46,122 nt of DNA from an uncultured Faecalibacterium sp. (GCA_934533135.1 CAKTBG010000024.1:1-46122); one strand, 5' to 3'; positions 24,733 to 32,779 are shown, numbered from the stretch's first letter. Notes: generated by a model from the sequence alone, not told the origin. A program made the numbers and translations.

Positions 24733-25457
24733 GCGAAGGGTTCCACCTCCTTGATCCCGAACAGACCCTTGAGCAGGCTTGCCGGGAAGCCGCCGGTCTC
24801 CTTCTGGTAAGAAGCCACGGCCTCGTTATAACTCAGGTTCCCGATGACGGTGCCTGCGCTGTTGAACTGCCCGTACTGCCCCTGCACAGCTCCCATCTTC
24901 ATGGGGTCGGCGGCCTGCTCCTGCAGCTTGGCATAGAGCTGGTCGATGGCCGCACCAAGGGCTGCGTCGTTCTCATACACCGCGTGCATCCGGGTCTTTC
25001 CGGCGTTCAGGCCGTCCAAATCGTTGCGGAATGCGGTCAGGGCGTCCTGCGCCGTCCGCACTTCGGCCGTGTCTGCGCCGAGAGTGTTGGAAGCCGTGGT
25101 CAGGATATTGGCCGCGGCGTTTTCCCGGGTGGTCAGCTCCTCGCTGAGGTTGTAGCCGCCGTCGGCCGAAACGCCCACGGTGTACCACTGGGCGGCGGCG
25201 TTGGCCTTGCCCTTCAGCTTGGCACCGCCAAACCCGAAAAACGCGGCCAGCATCACCGCCGCACTCAGGACGAGGGCAACGCCTTTCGTGCCGAGGGCGG
25301 CAGGCAGTGCCTGCTCCAGACCGGAGAGTTTCTGCTGCAGCGGGGTCAGGCGCACCGCCTGCTCCGGCGCGGCCTTGGCCCGGTAGCTGCCCGCATCAAA
25401 CCCGCCGGGCGCAGTGTTGGGGGTATTCTGATTCTGCGAAAAATCTGCGTTAGCCAT
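24729..25457 (-). CDS. LemA family protein
   Basis: The 242-residue product has a cytoplasmic N-terminal segment (1-55, with AVRLTPLQQKLSGLEQALPAALG), one membrane helix (about 58-75) and a helical LemA-like domain, ending in a region with YNEAVASYQ and FPASLLKGLFGIKE, the FP...G tail typical of LemA. LemA proteins are membrane-anchored helical bundles found with TPM proteins; the role is unclear. The N-terminal extension is unusual for LemA, which normally starts at the helix. The gene begins 1 nt after the TelA stop. Confidence 0.85.
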   Translation of the reverse strand: MANADFSQNQNTPNTAPGGFDAGSYRAKAAPEQAVRLTPLQQKLSGLEQALPAALGTKGVALVLSAAVMLAAFFGFGGAKLKGKANAAAQWYTVGVSADGGYNLSEELTTRENAAANILTTASNTLGADTAEVRTAQDALTAFRNDLDGLNAGKTRMHAVYENDAALGAAIDQLYAKLQEQAADPMKMGAVQGQYGQFNSAGTVIGNLSYNEAVASYQKETGGFPASLLKGLFGIKEVEPFA

Positions 25458-25458
25458 T

Positions 25459-26613
25459 TCAGCTGCGAATCTCCATCATCTTCTGTTTCAGCTCGTCTTC
25501 GATGCGGGTCAGCTCCTGCTCGGCAGCGGCTCGCTTTGCACGACCCTCGCTCTGGATCTTGTTCAGCTCGTCGAGGGTCTCGATGAGGCTCTTGTTGGTC
25601 TGCTGCAGCGTCTCGATGTCCACGATGCCGCGCTGGGATTCCTTGGCCGTCTCGATGGTGCCCATCTTGAGGGTCTCGGCGTTCTTCTTGAGCAGCTCGT
25701 TGGTCATGTCGGTCACGGCACGCTCGGCCTGCATTGCCTGCTGGCTGTGTGCCAGACCCAACGCCAGCACCATCTGATTCTTCCACAGCGGGATGGTGTT
25801 GACGATGGTGGACTGGATCTTCTCGGCCATCATCGCATTGTTGTTCTGCAGCAGGCGGATCTGAGGCCCCATCTGCAGGCTGATGTTCCGGGTCAGCTCG
25901 AGGTCGTAGAGCTTCTTCTCAAACCGCTCGCACTGGTCGGCGAGGTCGCGGGCTTTCTGGGCGTCCTCGGGCAGGCCGGACTGTTTGGCCTTGTCCATGG
26001 CCTGCTGCAGCGCACCGTTGCGGACTTCTTCCAGCTTTTTCTTGCCGGCAAGGATATACATACTCAGCTCTTTGAAGTACGCCATGTTCAGCTCGTACAT
26101 CTTGTCCAGCATGGCAATGTCTTTCAGCAGCTGCACCTGATGCCCCTCCAGCGTAGACTGGATGTTTTCCACGTTGGTCTCCGCCTTGTTGTACTTGGTC
26201 TTGAGCTGCTCCAGCTGGCTGCTCTTCTTTTTGAAGAAGCCGAGGAAGCCTTTTTCCTCTTCGGCGGCGTCGAAATTCTTCAGCTCGCCGATCAAGTTGG
26301 TGATCATATCGCCGACTTCGCCCAGATCCTTGGTGGACACCTTGGAGAGGGCTGCCTCGGAGAAATCGCCGATCTTCTTCTGGCAGGCAGAGCCGTACTG
26401 CAGCACCTGCTGGCTGTTGGTGATGTCGATCTTCTCGGCAAAGGCGTCCACCATCGCCTGCTCTTCGGGGCTGAGGTTGACCTGCGGTGCCTCGGCAGGT
26501 GCGGGTTCGGGCTTCTTTTCCTCGGCCTTCGGTTCCTCGGCGATGGGATCCAGCGTCAGGGTCGGGGCTGCGGGGGCGTCGAGATCAAAGTTCAAAGTAG
26601 TGTTATCAGCCAT
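25459..26613 (-). CDS. telA: TelA family protein (toxic anion resistance)
   Basis: The 384-residue product is mostly helical, with the TelA order of conserved segments: KIDITNSQQVLQYGSACQKKIGDFSEAAL, then LDKMYELNMAYFKELSMYILAGKKKLEEVRNG, then IRLLQNNNAMMAEKIQSTIVNTIPLWKNQMVLALGL. It has an acidic Pro/Glu-rich N-terminus (about 20-45) and a charged C-terminal coiled coil. Family members associate with tellurite resistance and cell-envelope stress, and in Bacillus are the partner of XpaC. The gene order XpaC-TelA is kept here. It is preceded by GGAAAGGAAGG. Confidence 0.93.
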   Translation of the reverse strand: MADNTTLNFDLDAPAAPTLTLDPIAEEPKAEEKKPEPAPAEAPQVNLSPEEQAMVDAFAEKIDITNSQQVLQYGSACQKKIGDFSEAALSKVSTKDLGEVGDMITNLIGELKNFDAAEEEKGFLGFFKKKSSQLEQLKTKYNKAETNVENIQSTLEGHQVQLLKDIAMLDKMYELNMAYFKELSMYILAGKKKLEEVRNGALQQAMDKAKQSGLPEDAQKARDLADQCERFEKKLYDLELTRNISLQMGPQIRLLQNNNAMMAEKIQSTIVNTIPLWKNQMVLALGLAHSQQAMQAERAVTDMTNELLKKNAETLKMGTIETAKESQRGIVDIETLQQTNKSLIETLDELNKIQSEGRAKRAAAEQELTRIEDELKQKMMEIRS

Positions 26614-26642
26614 TGGGATTCCTTCCTTTCCAGATATCCGTT

Positions 26643-27272
26643 TTATTGACTCAGACCCTGTCCTCTGAGCATATTCTGCAGCACGGTCAGGTCTGCTGAG
26701 AGATCCATACTCTCCGCCGCATACAGGGCGTCCAATTGATTTTCAAAGGCCGTGGCGATGGATCCGGCGTTCCGTTCCACCTCGGCACGGATGGAGGCGG
26801 CATTTGCGCCGCGCACCCCCTGCTTCGCCAGCTTCGCGTACTGCTCCAGCACATTGACCGCGTCGGGCAGGTAGTAGTTGGCGAACCGCCGCACCTGCTT
26901 GGCCTTGGCGGGGTCGGCCTCCACCGTCTCCACGATGGCGCGGCCGGCCTTTTCCATCCGGGTCATCGCCGCCGAGAGCTGCGGGTCGGGCAGAGCTTCG
27001 TTCAGGGCGTGGAGGGCATCCAGCTTGTTCTGAATGTCGGTCAGCATCGCATCCACATCGTCCACGCCGGTGTGGAACGGCACTTCCGTCTCCACCACCC
27101 GGGGCGGGCAGAACTTCCGCGCCGCGCCGAACGCTGCCAGCGCACCGCCCAGAGCCGCCAGCAATGCCCACAGCCGGTAGACCGGCAGCAGGGCGCAAAG
27201 CACCACAAACGCCAGTGCCCCGGCATACCACGGCAGAACACTGGGTCTCCGGGTGCGAATGATCTTGCTCAT
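26643..27272 (-). CDS. xpaC: XpaC family membrane protein
   Basis: The 209-residue product begins with two adjacent hydrophobic helices (about 10-50), followed by a helical domain: GVDDVDAMLTDIQNKLDALHALN, then MTRMEKAGRAIVETVE, then VRRFANYYLPDAVNVLEQYAKL. This is the XpaC (5-bromo-4-chloroindolyl phosphate hydrolysis) family, whose enzymatic role is doubtful and which pairs with TelA in many Firmicutes. It is the first gene of a four-gene operon that runs XpaC, TelA, LemA, TPM. A ribosome site AAAGGAG precedes the start. Confidence 0.85.
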   Translation of the reverse strand: MSKIIRTRRPSVLPWYAGALAFVVLCALLPVYRLWALLAALGGALAAFGAARKFCPPRVVETEVPFHTGVDDVDAMLTDIQNKLDALHALNEALPDPQLSAAMTRMEKAGRAIVETVEADPAKAKQVRRFANYYLPDAVNVLEQYAKLAKQGVRGANAASIRAEVERNAGSIATAFENQLDALYAAESMDLSADLTVLQNMLRGQGLSQ

Positions 27273-27317
27273 CCTGTTTCTCCTTTTCCGGGGAAGCCTT
27301 CTCCCCCTGTACTCTCC

Positions 27318-27345
27318 ATAATACGGCCTTTTGCGAAAAACGCAA
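27318..27345 (-). promoter_or_regulatory. Promoter of the XpaC-TelA-LemA-TPM operon
   Basis: On the minus strand, TTGCGT (27340-27345) and TATTAT (27318-27323) are 16 bp apart, about 46 bp before the XpaC start. Confidence 0.5.
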
Positions 27346-27417
27346 GGGTTTCACGAATAATTTACAGGTTTGAAACCGATTGTTTGTCTTTTATTTGAGC
27401 TTTTTAAAGGCATAAAA

Positions 27418-27530
27418 GCCTCTCCTACAAGGAGAGGTGGCATTGCGAAGCAATGACGGAGAGCTTGGACAAGCTGCATCTGTAAAACCTCTCAGTCACC
27501 TACGGTGACAGCTCCCCTGTTAGGGGAGCC
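27418..27530. repeat. Composite hairpin repeat, copy 4
   Basis: The left half (27418-27463) is a CCTCTCCTACAAGGAGAGG hairpin with the tail GTGGCATTGC..GCAATGACGGAGAG. The right half (27488-27530) is an inverted version of copies 1-3, with CTCTCAGTCACC..GGTGACAGC and a CTCCCC/GGGGAG hairpin. The two variants face each other. Confidence 0.8.
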
Positions 27531-28005
27531 AAGGACGAAGTGCCTTTCCCCACACCTCTTTTAATATCTCCGGGCGGCAGGCGGCGTTGGCCGGGCTGGT
27601 GCTGGGCAGTTTGACCGCCGGGATCCCGCTGACCGGCGCAAGGTATCTGGTATAGATCCGGTAGGCCGTGGCTCCGTTGCAGAACACCGCCTCGATGGGG
27701 GCGATCTGCAGCAGGCCGGCAATGTCGTTGGGCACCACATCCTTGATGGACGCATCCGACGCCCCCGTGATGGTGCAGCTTTCCAGCGTATCCCAGAGAG
27801 CCAGCCCATGCCGGAGGATGATCTGCTTTTTGGCGTCGATGTCCTCCCGCTCCGGCACCGGCTCGCCGGTCAGTGCCGCCAGCATCGGCCAGAACCGGTT
27901 CTGCGGATGGCCATAGTAGAAGGCCATCTCCCGGCTCTTGGGGCTGGGCCATGTGCCAAGGATCAGCGCACGGCTCTGTGCGCTGCAGACCGGTGCAAAG
28001 CTCAT
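27520..28005 (-). CDS. DNA-deoxyinosine glycosylase (uracil-DNA glycosylase superfamily)
   Basis: The 161-residue product has ALILGTWPSPKSR (13-25), YYGHPQNRFWPML (30-42), and LPSTSPANA near the C-terminus. These are the hallmarks of the MUG-like hypoxanthine-DNA glycosylase group in the uracil-DNA glycosylase superfamily. It excises hypoxanthine from deaminated adenine in DNA. The stop codon TAA and the last residues lie inside the hairpin repeat at 27488-27530, so the repeat appears to have replaced or altered the original C-terminal end. The start overlaps the stop of the HAD gene by 4 nt (ATGA), so translation is coupled. Confidence 0.88.
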   Translation of the reverse strand: MSFAPVCSAQSRALILGTWPSPKSREMAFYYGHPQNRFWPMLAALTGEPVPEREDIDAKKQIILRHGLALWDTLESCTITGASDASIKDVVPNDIAGLLQIAPIEAVFCNGATAYRIYTRYLAPVSGIPAVKLPSTSPANAACRPEILKEVWGKALRPWLP

Positions 28006-28895
28006 TTCTGCACCGCTTCCTTCTCAAATTTATCCCATGCAGAGCCGAGGTCTCTGCCGGAAGGCCGCGCCTCCGGGCCGTGGAACCAGAGTTCCTCGAT
28101 GAGGTCGGCAAGGCCGTTTTCCCGCACATCGCCGATGATCCGGTCGGCGGCAGCTTTGGCGTCCGCCGTACCGTTGGCCATGCAGCAGCCCAGACCGGCC
28201 GCTTTCAGCATCCCGACGTCGTTGGCCGAGTCGCCCGCAGCCACCGCATCGGCGAGGGTCAGACCCATTTTTTCGCACAGGTCGGCCAGCCCAACGCCCT
28301 TGTCGATGCCGCCCCGCACGATGTCAAAAAAGCGGTAGCCCTCCGGCGTATCGGATCCCACCATCATGAAGTGCAGATTCAGGTGGCCGTATTTTTGCGC
28401 AAACGCCGCGGCAGCCTCCGGCGGCATCGCGGCAAAGGCCGCATGGGGCATATCCAGCAGATGCCGATCCTGATCCTCGCCGTCCAGACAGTTCAGACCC
28501 GCACTGTTCATCTGCGCATAGCGGCGGTGGAGATAGTCGTACTCGCAGTAGGCATAGCAGGCATCCCGGAAATCAAACTGGAGCGGGTAGTTGTAGTCCT
28601 CGCAGAAATCCACCAGCGCGTACATTTCCTCGTTGGTCAGCGGATGCTCGGCAAGGATGCTGCCATTTTTGTCCACCACGCAGGCACCGTTGCAGGTGAT
28701 GGCGTAATCGTACCGGAGGCCGCCCAGCTGCCCTTTTTCCCGGATGGACGGGTATGCGCGGCCGGTGCTCAGCACGAAGCGGCCTCCGGCAGCCTGCATT
28801 TTCCGGATCGCCTGCACGACCTCCGGGCGGGGGTGCGGCTCGCCAAAGGGAACCAGCGTATTATCGTAATCGCTTGCCAAGATCTGATAGCTCAT
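28002..28895 (-). CDS. Cof-type HAD-superfamily phosphatase
   Basis: The 297-residue product starts at 28895, 6 nt after CAGGAGA; an ATG seven codons upstream lacks a ribosome site. It has the four HAD motifs in order: SDYDNTL (nucleophile Asp9, Asp11), LSTGR, Lys near GIDKGVGL, and AAGDSANDVGML. A Cof-type cap lies between motifs II and III. Such enzymes dephosphorylate sugar phosphates, flavin or other small phosphates in the cytoplasm; the substrate is not predictable. It is co-transcribed with the DNA glycosylase downstream, with no obvious functional link. Confidence 0.9.
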   Translation of the reverse strand: MSYQILASDYDNTLVPFGEPHPRPEVVQAIRKMQAAGGRFVLSTGRAYPSIREKGQLGGLRYDYAITCNGACVVDKNGSILAEHPLTNEEMYALVDFCEDYNYPLQFDFRDACYAYCEYDYLHRRYAQMNSAGLNCLDGEDQDRHLLDMPHAAFAAMPPEAAAAFAQKYGHLNLHFMMVGSDTPEGYRFFDIVRGGIDKGVGLADLCEKMGLTLADAVAAGDSANDVGMLKAAGLGCCMANGTADAKAAADRIIGDVRENGLADLIEELWFHGPEARPSGRDLGSAWDKFEKEAVQK

Positions 28896-28943
28896 AACGT
28901 CTCCTGTTTTTCTCAAAAGAATGATTCAGAATGAGTATAACAC

Positions 28944-28977
28944 AAAAAGCCGCCCCGGACAATTCCGGAACGGCTTT
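28944..28977 (-). terminator. Terminator after the metal-exporter gene
   Basis: On the minus strand, AAAGCCG-CCGG pairs with CCGG-CGGCTTT around ACAATT, with a T tract following. Confidence 0.65.
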
Positions 28978-28997
28978 CGCAAGCGTTCGTATTGGTT

Positions 28998-29885
28998 TTA
29001 TCCCACCAGAGCCACGAGCAGCTGCATCCCGACGCCCACAGCAGCACCGGCAGCCCAGACCAGACCGGTGATGAACAGGTTCTGCTTCCACGAGGGGTTG
29101 GCGCGCCAGAGCACCGCCAGACCCACGCCTGCGCCGGTGCAGAGCCCCGCCACGAGGCTCGAAAAGCGGAGAGCCCCCTCGACATAGAGCTGGGTCAGCA
29201 GAACGCTGGCCGCGCAGTTGGGGATCAGACCCACCAGCGCGGAGAATACCGGCTGGAAGAATCCCATCTGACCCAGCAGATCGGCAAAGACGTCCTCGCC
29301 GACCCCTTCGACGATCAGGCCGAACACCAGACTGAACGCGAAGATGAACACGAAGATCTCCAGCGTATGGCGGAGTGCTGCCCTCCAGATGGGCTGCGGC
29401 TTACCCTCGGCATCGTCGTGCTCCTCGTGGCAGTCGATCTCATCCGCGCTGCCGGTGTAGCCGCCCCGCAGGGATCCCGGCAGGACGCCCCGCAGCGCGA
29501 AGTCCAGCACAAGACCCACCGCAATGGCGTACACCACCTTGATGACCATCAGCAGGACCAGCTTATCCCAGTAAGCGGGCATCGAGATCAGGAGCGGCAC
29601 CGCCTCGTCGCTGGTGGCAAGGAACACCGCCATCAGCGTACCAAGGCTGATGACCCGGGAAGCATAAAAGTTCGATGCAATGGCCGAAAAGCCGCACTGG
29701 GGCACACAGCCCAGCAGTGCGCCCGGGATCGACCCCCAGCGTCCGCCGCCCGCCAGCAGCGACTCGATCTTCTCGCCGTGGCGGTGCTCGACATATTCAA
29801 TAAACAGATAGGCCAAAAACAGAAAGGGCAGCATCTTGGCGGTGTCCACCAAGCTCTCGCCCAGTACATCCAAAAACAGTTCCAT
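28998..29885 (-). CDS. Putative heavy-metal or manganese exporter (ArsP_2-like)
   Basis: The 295-residue product is a polytopic membrane protein with an internal duplication: PGALLGCVPQCGFSAIASNFYASRVISLGTLMAVFLATSDEA in the first half and SALVGLIPNCAASVLLTQLYVEGALRFSSLVAGLCTGAGVGL in the second. This is the pattern of the putative 10-TM heavy-metal exporter family, often annotated as manganese or arsenic efflux. A His- and Asp/Glu-rich cytoplasmic loop (DEIDCHEEHDDAEG, about 150-163) lies between the halves and could bind metal. It is transcribed alone, with repeat copy B upstream and no Mn riboswitch recognised. The metal is not determined by sequence. Confidence 0.8.
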   Translation of the reverse strand: MELFLDVLGESLVDTAKMLPFLFLAYLFIEYVEHRHGEKIESLLAGGGRWGSIPGALLGCVPQCGFSAIASNFYASRVISLGTLMAVFLATSDEAVPLLISMPAYWDKLVLLMVIKVVYAIAVGLVLDFALRGVLPGSLRGGYTGSADEIDCHEEHDDAEGKPQPIWRAALRHTLEIFVFIFAFSLVFGLIVEGVGEDVFADLLGQMGFFQPVFSALVGLIPNCAASVLLTQLYVEGALRFSSLVAGLCTGAGVGLAVLWRANPSWKQNLFITGLVWAAGAAVGVGMQLLVALVG

Positions 29886-29919
29886 AGGTTCTCCTCAGAA
29901 AGCGGGGTGCTTCAATCGT

Positions 29920-30018
29920 TTATCGTAAGTCAAGAAATTCGTGCAACCTTCAAACAGCATCTTTGCGCTATGCAATTCCACGTTGCTGCTGTTGCATGAA
30001 AAAGTTGAATTGTGATAA
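29920..30018 (+). repeat. 99-bp dispersed repeat, copy B
   Basis: This stretch aligns over 99 bp with 17471-17569 at about 80% identity. It keeps the TATGCAATTC..GTTGAATTG arm pair with two changes. It lies just upstream of the metal-exporter gene. The rest of the region 29886-30178 shows no gene. Confidence 0.75.
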
Positions 30019-30134
30019 ATTGCAATCAACTTGCATTTTCGTGCGAAGTAGAGTATACACGTTTTGTTCCCCAATTGCAAGAGGAAAATGCAAAAAGGTT
30101 GCAAATTTATTCTGAGGATCCTTCCGGGCAGCAA

Positions 30135-30160
30135 AAAAGACCCGCCGAGGCAGGTCTTTT
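30135..30160 (-). terminator. Terminator after the 86-residue gene
   Basis: AAAAGACC pairs with GGTCTTTT, with an inner GCC/GGC, followed on the minus strand by TTTTTTGC. Confidence 0.65.
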
Positions 30161-30178
30161 GCTCTTCTTCATCCACTG

Positions 30179-30439
30179 TCAGGCAGGCATATTGTTGCTG
30201 CGCTCACTCCGGACAACTCCCAAAAAAGGCGGAACCGAAGAACGCTGCAAGCCTTGCTCGTGCGCCTTTTGCAGCTGGTATTCATGCACAGCCACTGCGT
30301 CCATGAATTCCCGCTGTTTCGGGCTGGCATGATAATAATCTGTTTTGAAGCGTTTGCACACGCCAAACAAAACGTTCAGATAGTCCATCGTCTCTTCGTC
30401 CAACGATGCGACCTGCAATTCTTTCTCGGTATTCGGCAT
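30179..30439 (-). CDS. Small protein of unknown function (86 aa)
   Basis: The frame starts at 30439, with a GGAGGGGG ribosome site about 8 nt upstream, and is followed by a terminator. The product is soluble and helical (SLDEETMDYLNVLFGVCKRFKTDYYHASPKQREFMDAVAVHEYQLQKAHEQG), with a polar N-terminus and a tail rich in Ser, Arg and Pro. I do not recognise a family. Its AT-rich sequence and lack of neighbours in the same operon suggest a recent or accessory gene. Confidence 0.6.
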   Translation of the reverse strand: MPNTEKELQVASLDEETMDYLNVLFGVCKRFKTDYYHASPKQREFMDAVAVHEYQLQKAHEQGLQRSSVPPFLGVVRSERSNNMPA

Positions 30440-30459
30440 TTCTTTTCTCCCCCTCCGTC

Positions 30460-30588
30460 TCAGAACAGATAGGTGCTGAAAATGTTCTGCGCACCTTCAT
30501 CGGCAAGCATCAAAAGCTTCGGGTCTGCGATGAACGCACTTGTCCAGTCTGACTGCCAGCCATCTAATGCCGAACATTTTACCCCTTC
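30460..30588 (-). pseudogene. Possible gene remnant
   Basis: A frame without a start codon reads VKCSALDGWQSDWTSAFIAD, then PKLLMLADEGAQNIFSTYLF and a stop. The residue composition looks protein-like and the layout weakly recalls the C-terminus of ArdC-type antirestriction proteins. It overlaps the end of tcdA, so the upstream part would be lost. This is a low-confidence reading. Confidence 0.25.
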
Positions 30589-31349
30589 AGCGGAACAAAG
30601 CCCACGAGATCCTTGACGACCTCGCCGCCGATGATGAGGCCGGCGACCGAGGGCACAAAGGCGTTGGAGCCGGGAACCGAGCGGCGGATGGTACACTTGC
30701 GCTGGGTCCCCGGGGGGCAGACGCAGTGGGATTTGCAGCTGATGGAATCGTCCTCGATGGGCGTCATGGCAGGCTCCTTGGAGTAGACGACCTTCAGGTG
30801 CTTGATCTTCCGCTTGCGGCACTCAGTGCGCATGACCTTGGCCAGCGGGCAGACCGAAGTCTTGTAGATATCGGCGACCTCAAAGCGGGTGGGGTCCATC
30901 TTGTTGCCTGCACCCATGGCGCAGATGATGGGAACATTCGCCTCTTTTGCCTTCACCACAAGGGCGATCTTGCCGGTCACCGTGTCGATGGCGTCCACCA
31001 CATAGTCGTACTGGGTAAAGTCGAACTGATCCTGCGTCTCCGGCGTGAAGAACGTCTTGTAGGTGGTCACCTTGATGTCCGGGTCGATCTCATGGATGCG
31101 CTGCTCGGCCACATCGACCTTATACTGGCCGATGGTCTTGCGGGTGGCGACGATCTGCCGGTTCAGGTTGGTCAGGCAGACCTTGTCGTCGTCGATCAGA
31201 TCCAGCGCGCCGACGCCGCTGCGCGCCAGTGCCTCGACCGTATAGCCGCCCACGCCGCCGATGCCAAACACGGCCACCCGGCAGCTGCGCAGTTTTCCCA
31301 TCGCTTCCGCCCCCAGCAGCAGCTGGGTACGGGAATATTGATTTTGCAT
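30579..31349 (-). CDS. tcdA: tRNA threonylcarbamoyladenosine dehydratase (TcdA)
   Basis: The 256-residue product starts at 31349, 8 nt after AAGGAGAG; a longer upstream frame runs through the hairpin repeat at 31383-31565 and is not real. It belongs to the ThiF/E1-like family, with the nucleotide loop GIGGVGG (29-35), DLIDDDKVCLTNLNRQIVATRKTIGQYKV and the Cys-rich C-terminal part (ISCKSHCVCPPG). It uses ATP to cyclise t6A37 to ct6A in tRNAs that read ANN codons. The YgdL/TcdA layout is complete. It follows mnmA on the same strand, separated by the repeat. Confidence 0.92.
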   Translation of the reverse strand: MQNQYSRTQLLLGAEAMGKLRSCRVAVFGIGGVGGYTVEALARSGVGALDLIDDDKVCLTNLNRQIVATRKTIGQYKVDVAEQRIHEIDPDIKVTTYKTFFTPETQDQFDFTQYDYVVDAIDTVTGKIALVVKAKEANVPIICAMGAGNKMDPTRFEVADIYKTSVCPLAKVMRTECRKRKIKHLKVVYSKEPAMTPIEDDSISCKSHCVCPPGTQRKCTIRRSVPGSNAFVPSVAGLIIGGEVVKDLVGFVPLKG

Positions 31350-31382
31350 CTTTATACTCTCTCCTTTTCCCTCTTTGCCAAT

Positions 31383-31565
31383 GGCTCCCCTACAAGGAAA
31401 GACTCCCCCGGCCGGGGGAGGTGGCACATTCGTGCCAGAAGGGGAACGGCTGGCGAGCGTATGCGAGACTGAGAGGTTCTGCTGCTTCCGCTTCGGCAAA
31501 AGACTTCTTGTCCAACCTCTCCGTCATCCCTCCGGGATGCCACCTCTCCTTGTAGGAGAGGCCTT
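31383..31565. repeat. Composite hairpin repeat, copy 5
   Basis: The stretch contains CTCCCCCGGCCGGGGGAGG, a GCGAGACTGAGAGG tail like copies 1-3, and an inverted CCTCTCCTTGTAGGAGAGG hairpin like the left half of copy 4. It lies between tcdA and mnmA, and hairpins here probably affect readthrough. Confidence 0.8.
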
Positions 31566-31594
31566 GGCAGACCGCAGGGTTTCTGCACATAAAA

Positions 31595-32692
31595 TTATTT
31601 TTCGACTTTTGTGATCGTTCCGCCGCCCAGAACCACATCTCCCTGATAGAGCACCACCGCCTGCCCGGGGGTCGGTGCCCGCTGGGGCTGGTCAAATTCC
31701 AGCCGGAATCCGCCCTCGCCTGCCGGGTAGACCGTCGCCGCCTGCTCCACCTGATGATACCGGGTACGGGCGGTCACCCGCAGCGGTTCGGTCAGCTGTG
31801 GGATGGCGATCCAGTTGACCTCGTCTGCGTAGACGATGCGATCGAACAGTTCACTCTCCGGCCCGACCGTGACGGTATTGGCCTGCATATCCTTGGCGCA
31901 GACATAGACCGGTGTACCCATGGCAAGCCCCAGACCCTTGCGCTGGCCGATGGTATACCGCACCGCGCCGCGGTGCTTCCCCACCGGTTTCCCGTTTGGA
32001 TCCAGAAAGTCGCCCTCCGGATACTGCCTGCCGGTAAAATCCTCCATGAAGCGGGCATAGTCGCCGTCCGGCACAAAGCAGATGTCCTGACTGTCGTGCT
32101 TGCGGGCATTGATGAAGTTTTGCTTTTCTGCGATGGCACGCACTTCGGTCTTGTGCAGTGCCCCCAGCGGCAGCCGGACATGAGCCAGCTGCTCCTGCGT
32201 CAGATTGTAGAGCACATAGCTTTGATCCTTGCCCTCGTCCAGCCCCTTTTTCAGCAGCCAGCGGCCGGTGTGCGCATCCTGCTCGATCCGGGCGTAATGG
32301 CCGGTGACGACGTACGCGATGCCGTGCTCCTGCGCCCAATGCAGCAGGTGATCGAATTTCATATATTTATTGCAGTCGATGCAGGGATTCGGCGTGCCGC
32401 CGGCCTCGTAGACCCGCACAAATTTGTCGATGATCTTTTCCCGGAAATCCACCGTGAAATCCAGCACTTCGTACGGGATGTCCAGCGCAAAGGCCACCTC
32501 TGCGGCATCCTCGATGTCCTTTTCGGAGCAGCAGGTGTGGAAGCCCGACTGCCCGATCGTCTCGTTCCGGGTCAGGCGCATGGTAATGCCGGTGCAGTCG
32601 TAGCCCGCATCCTGCATCAGCCACGCCGCCACCGAGCTGTCCACACCGCCGCTCATGGCGATCAGAGCCTTGGGGTTCTGTGTCGTTTTCAT
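31595..32692 (-). CDS. mnmA: tRNA-specific 2-thiouridylase MnmA
   Basis: The 365-residue product (start at 32692, 6 nt after AGAGG; the ATG three bases earlier is also possible) has the PP-loop SGGVDS (14-19), catalytic Cys104 in NPCIDCN and Cys205 in DICF. GGTPNPCIDC and the C-terminal FDQPQRAPTPGQAVVLYQGDVVLGGG domain complete the MnmA plan. It adds sulphur to U34 of tRNAs for Lys, Glu and Gln, using a persulphide from a cysteine desulfurase. It lies downstream of cca on the same strand, 87 bp away, and the hairpin repeat follows it. Confidence 0.96.
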   Translation of the reverse strand: MKTTQNPKALIAMSGGVDSSVAAWLMQDAGYDCTGITMRLTRNETIGQSGFHTCCSEKDIEDAAEVAFALDIPYEVLDFTVDFREKIIDKFVRVYEAGGTPNPCIDCNKYMKFDHLLHWAQEHGIAYVVTGHYARIEQDAHTGRWLLKKGLDEGKDQSYVLYNLTQEQLAHVRLPLGALHKTEVRAIAEKQNFINARKHDSQDICFVPDGDYARFMEDFTGRQYPEGDFLDPNGKPVGKHRGAVRYTIGQRKGLGLAMGTPVYVCAKDMQANTVTVGPESELFDRIVYADEVNWIAIPQLTEPLRVTARTRYHQVEQAATVYPAGEGGFRLEFDQPQRAPTPGQAVVLYQGDVVLGGGTITKVEK

Positions 32693-32779
32693 CATAATCC
32701 TCTGTCTGCTCCTGCTTTGGGGGAGGAGCATTTTCCCACTTCACAAGTAGTTATATATTACCGCACGTTCCCGCGCTTG

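Noticed and set aside
31349..31499. N-terminal extension of TcdA from 31499
   Set aside because: The extra 50 residues come from the hairpin repeat and lack a ribosome site. The start at 31349 has AAGGAGAG and gives the normal length.
27418..31565. CRISPR array suggested by repeated hairpins
   Set aside because: The copies are far apart, in different orientations and without regular spacers; they are dispersed intergenic repeats.
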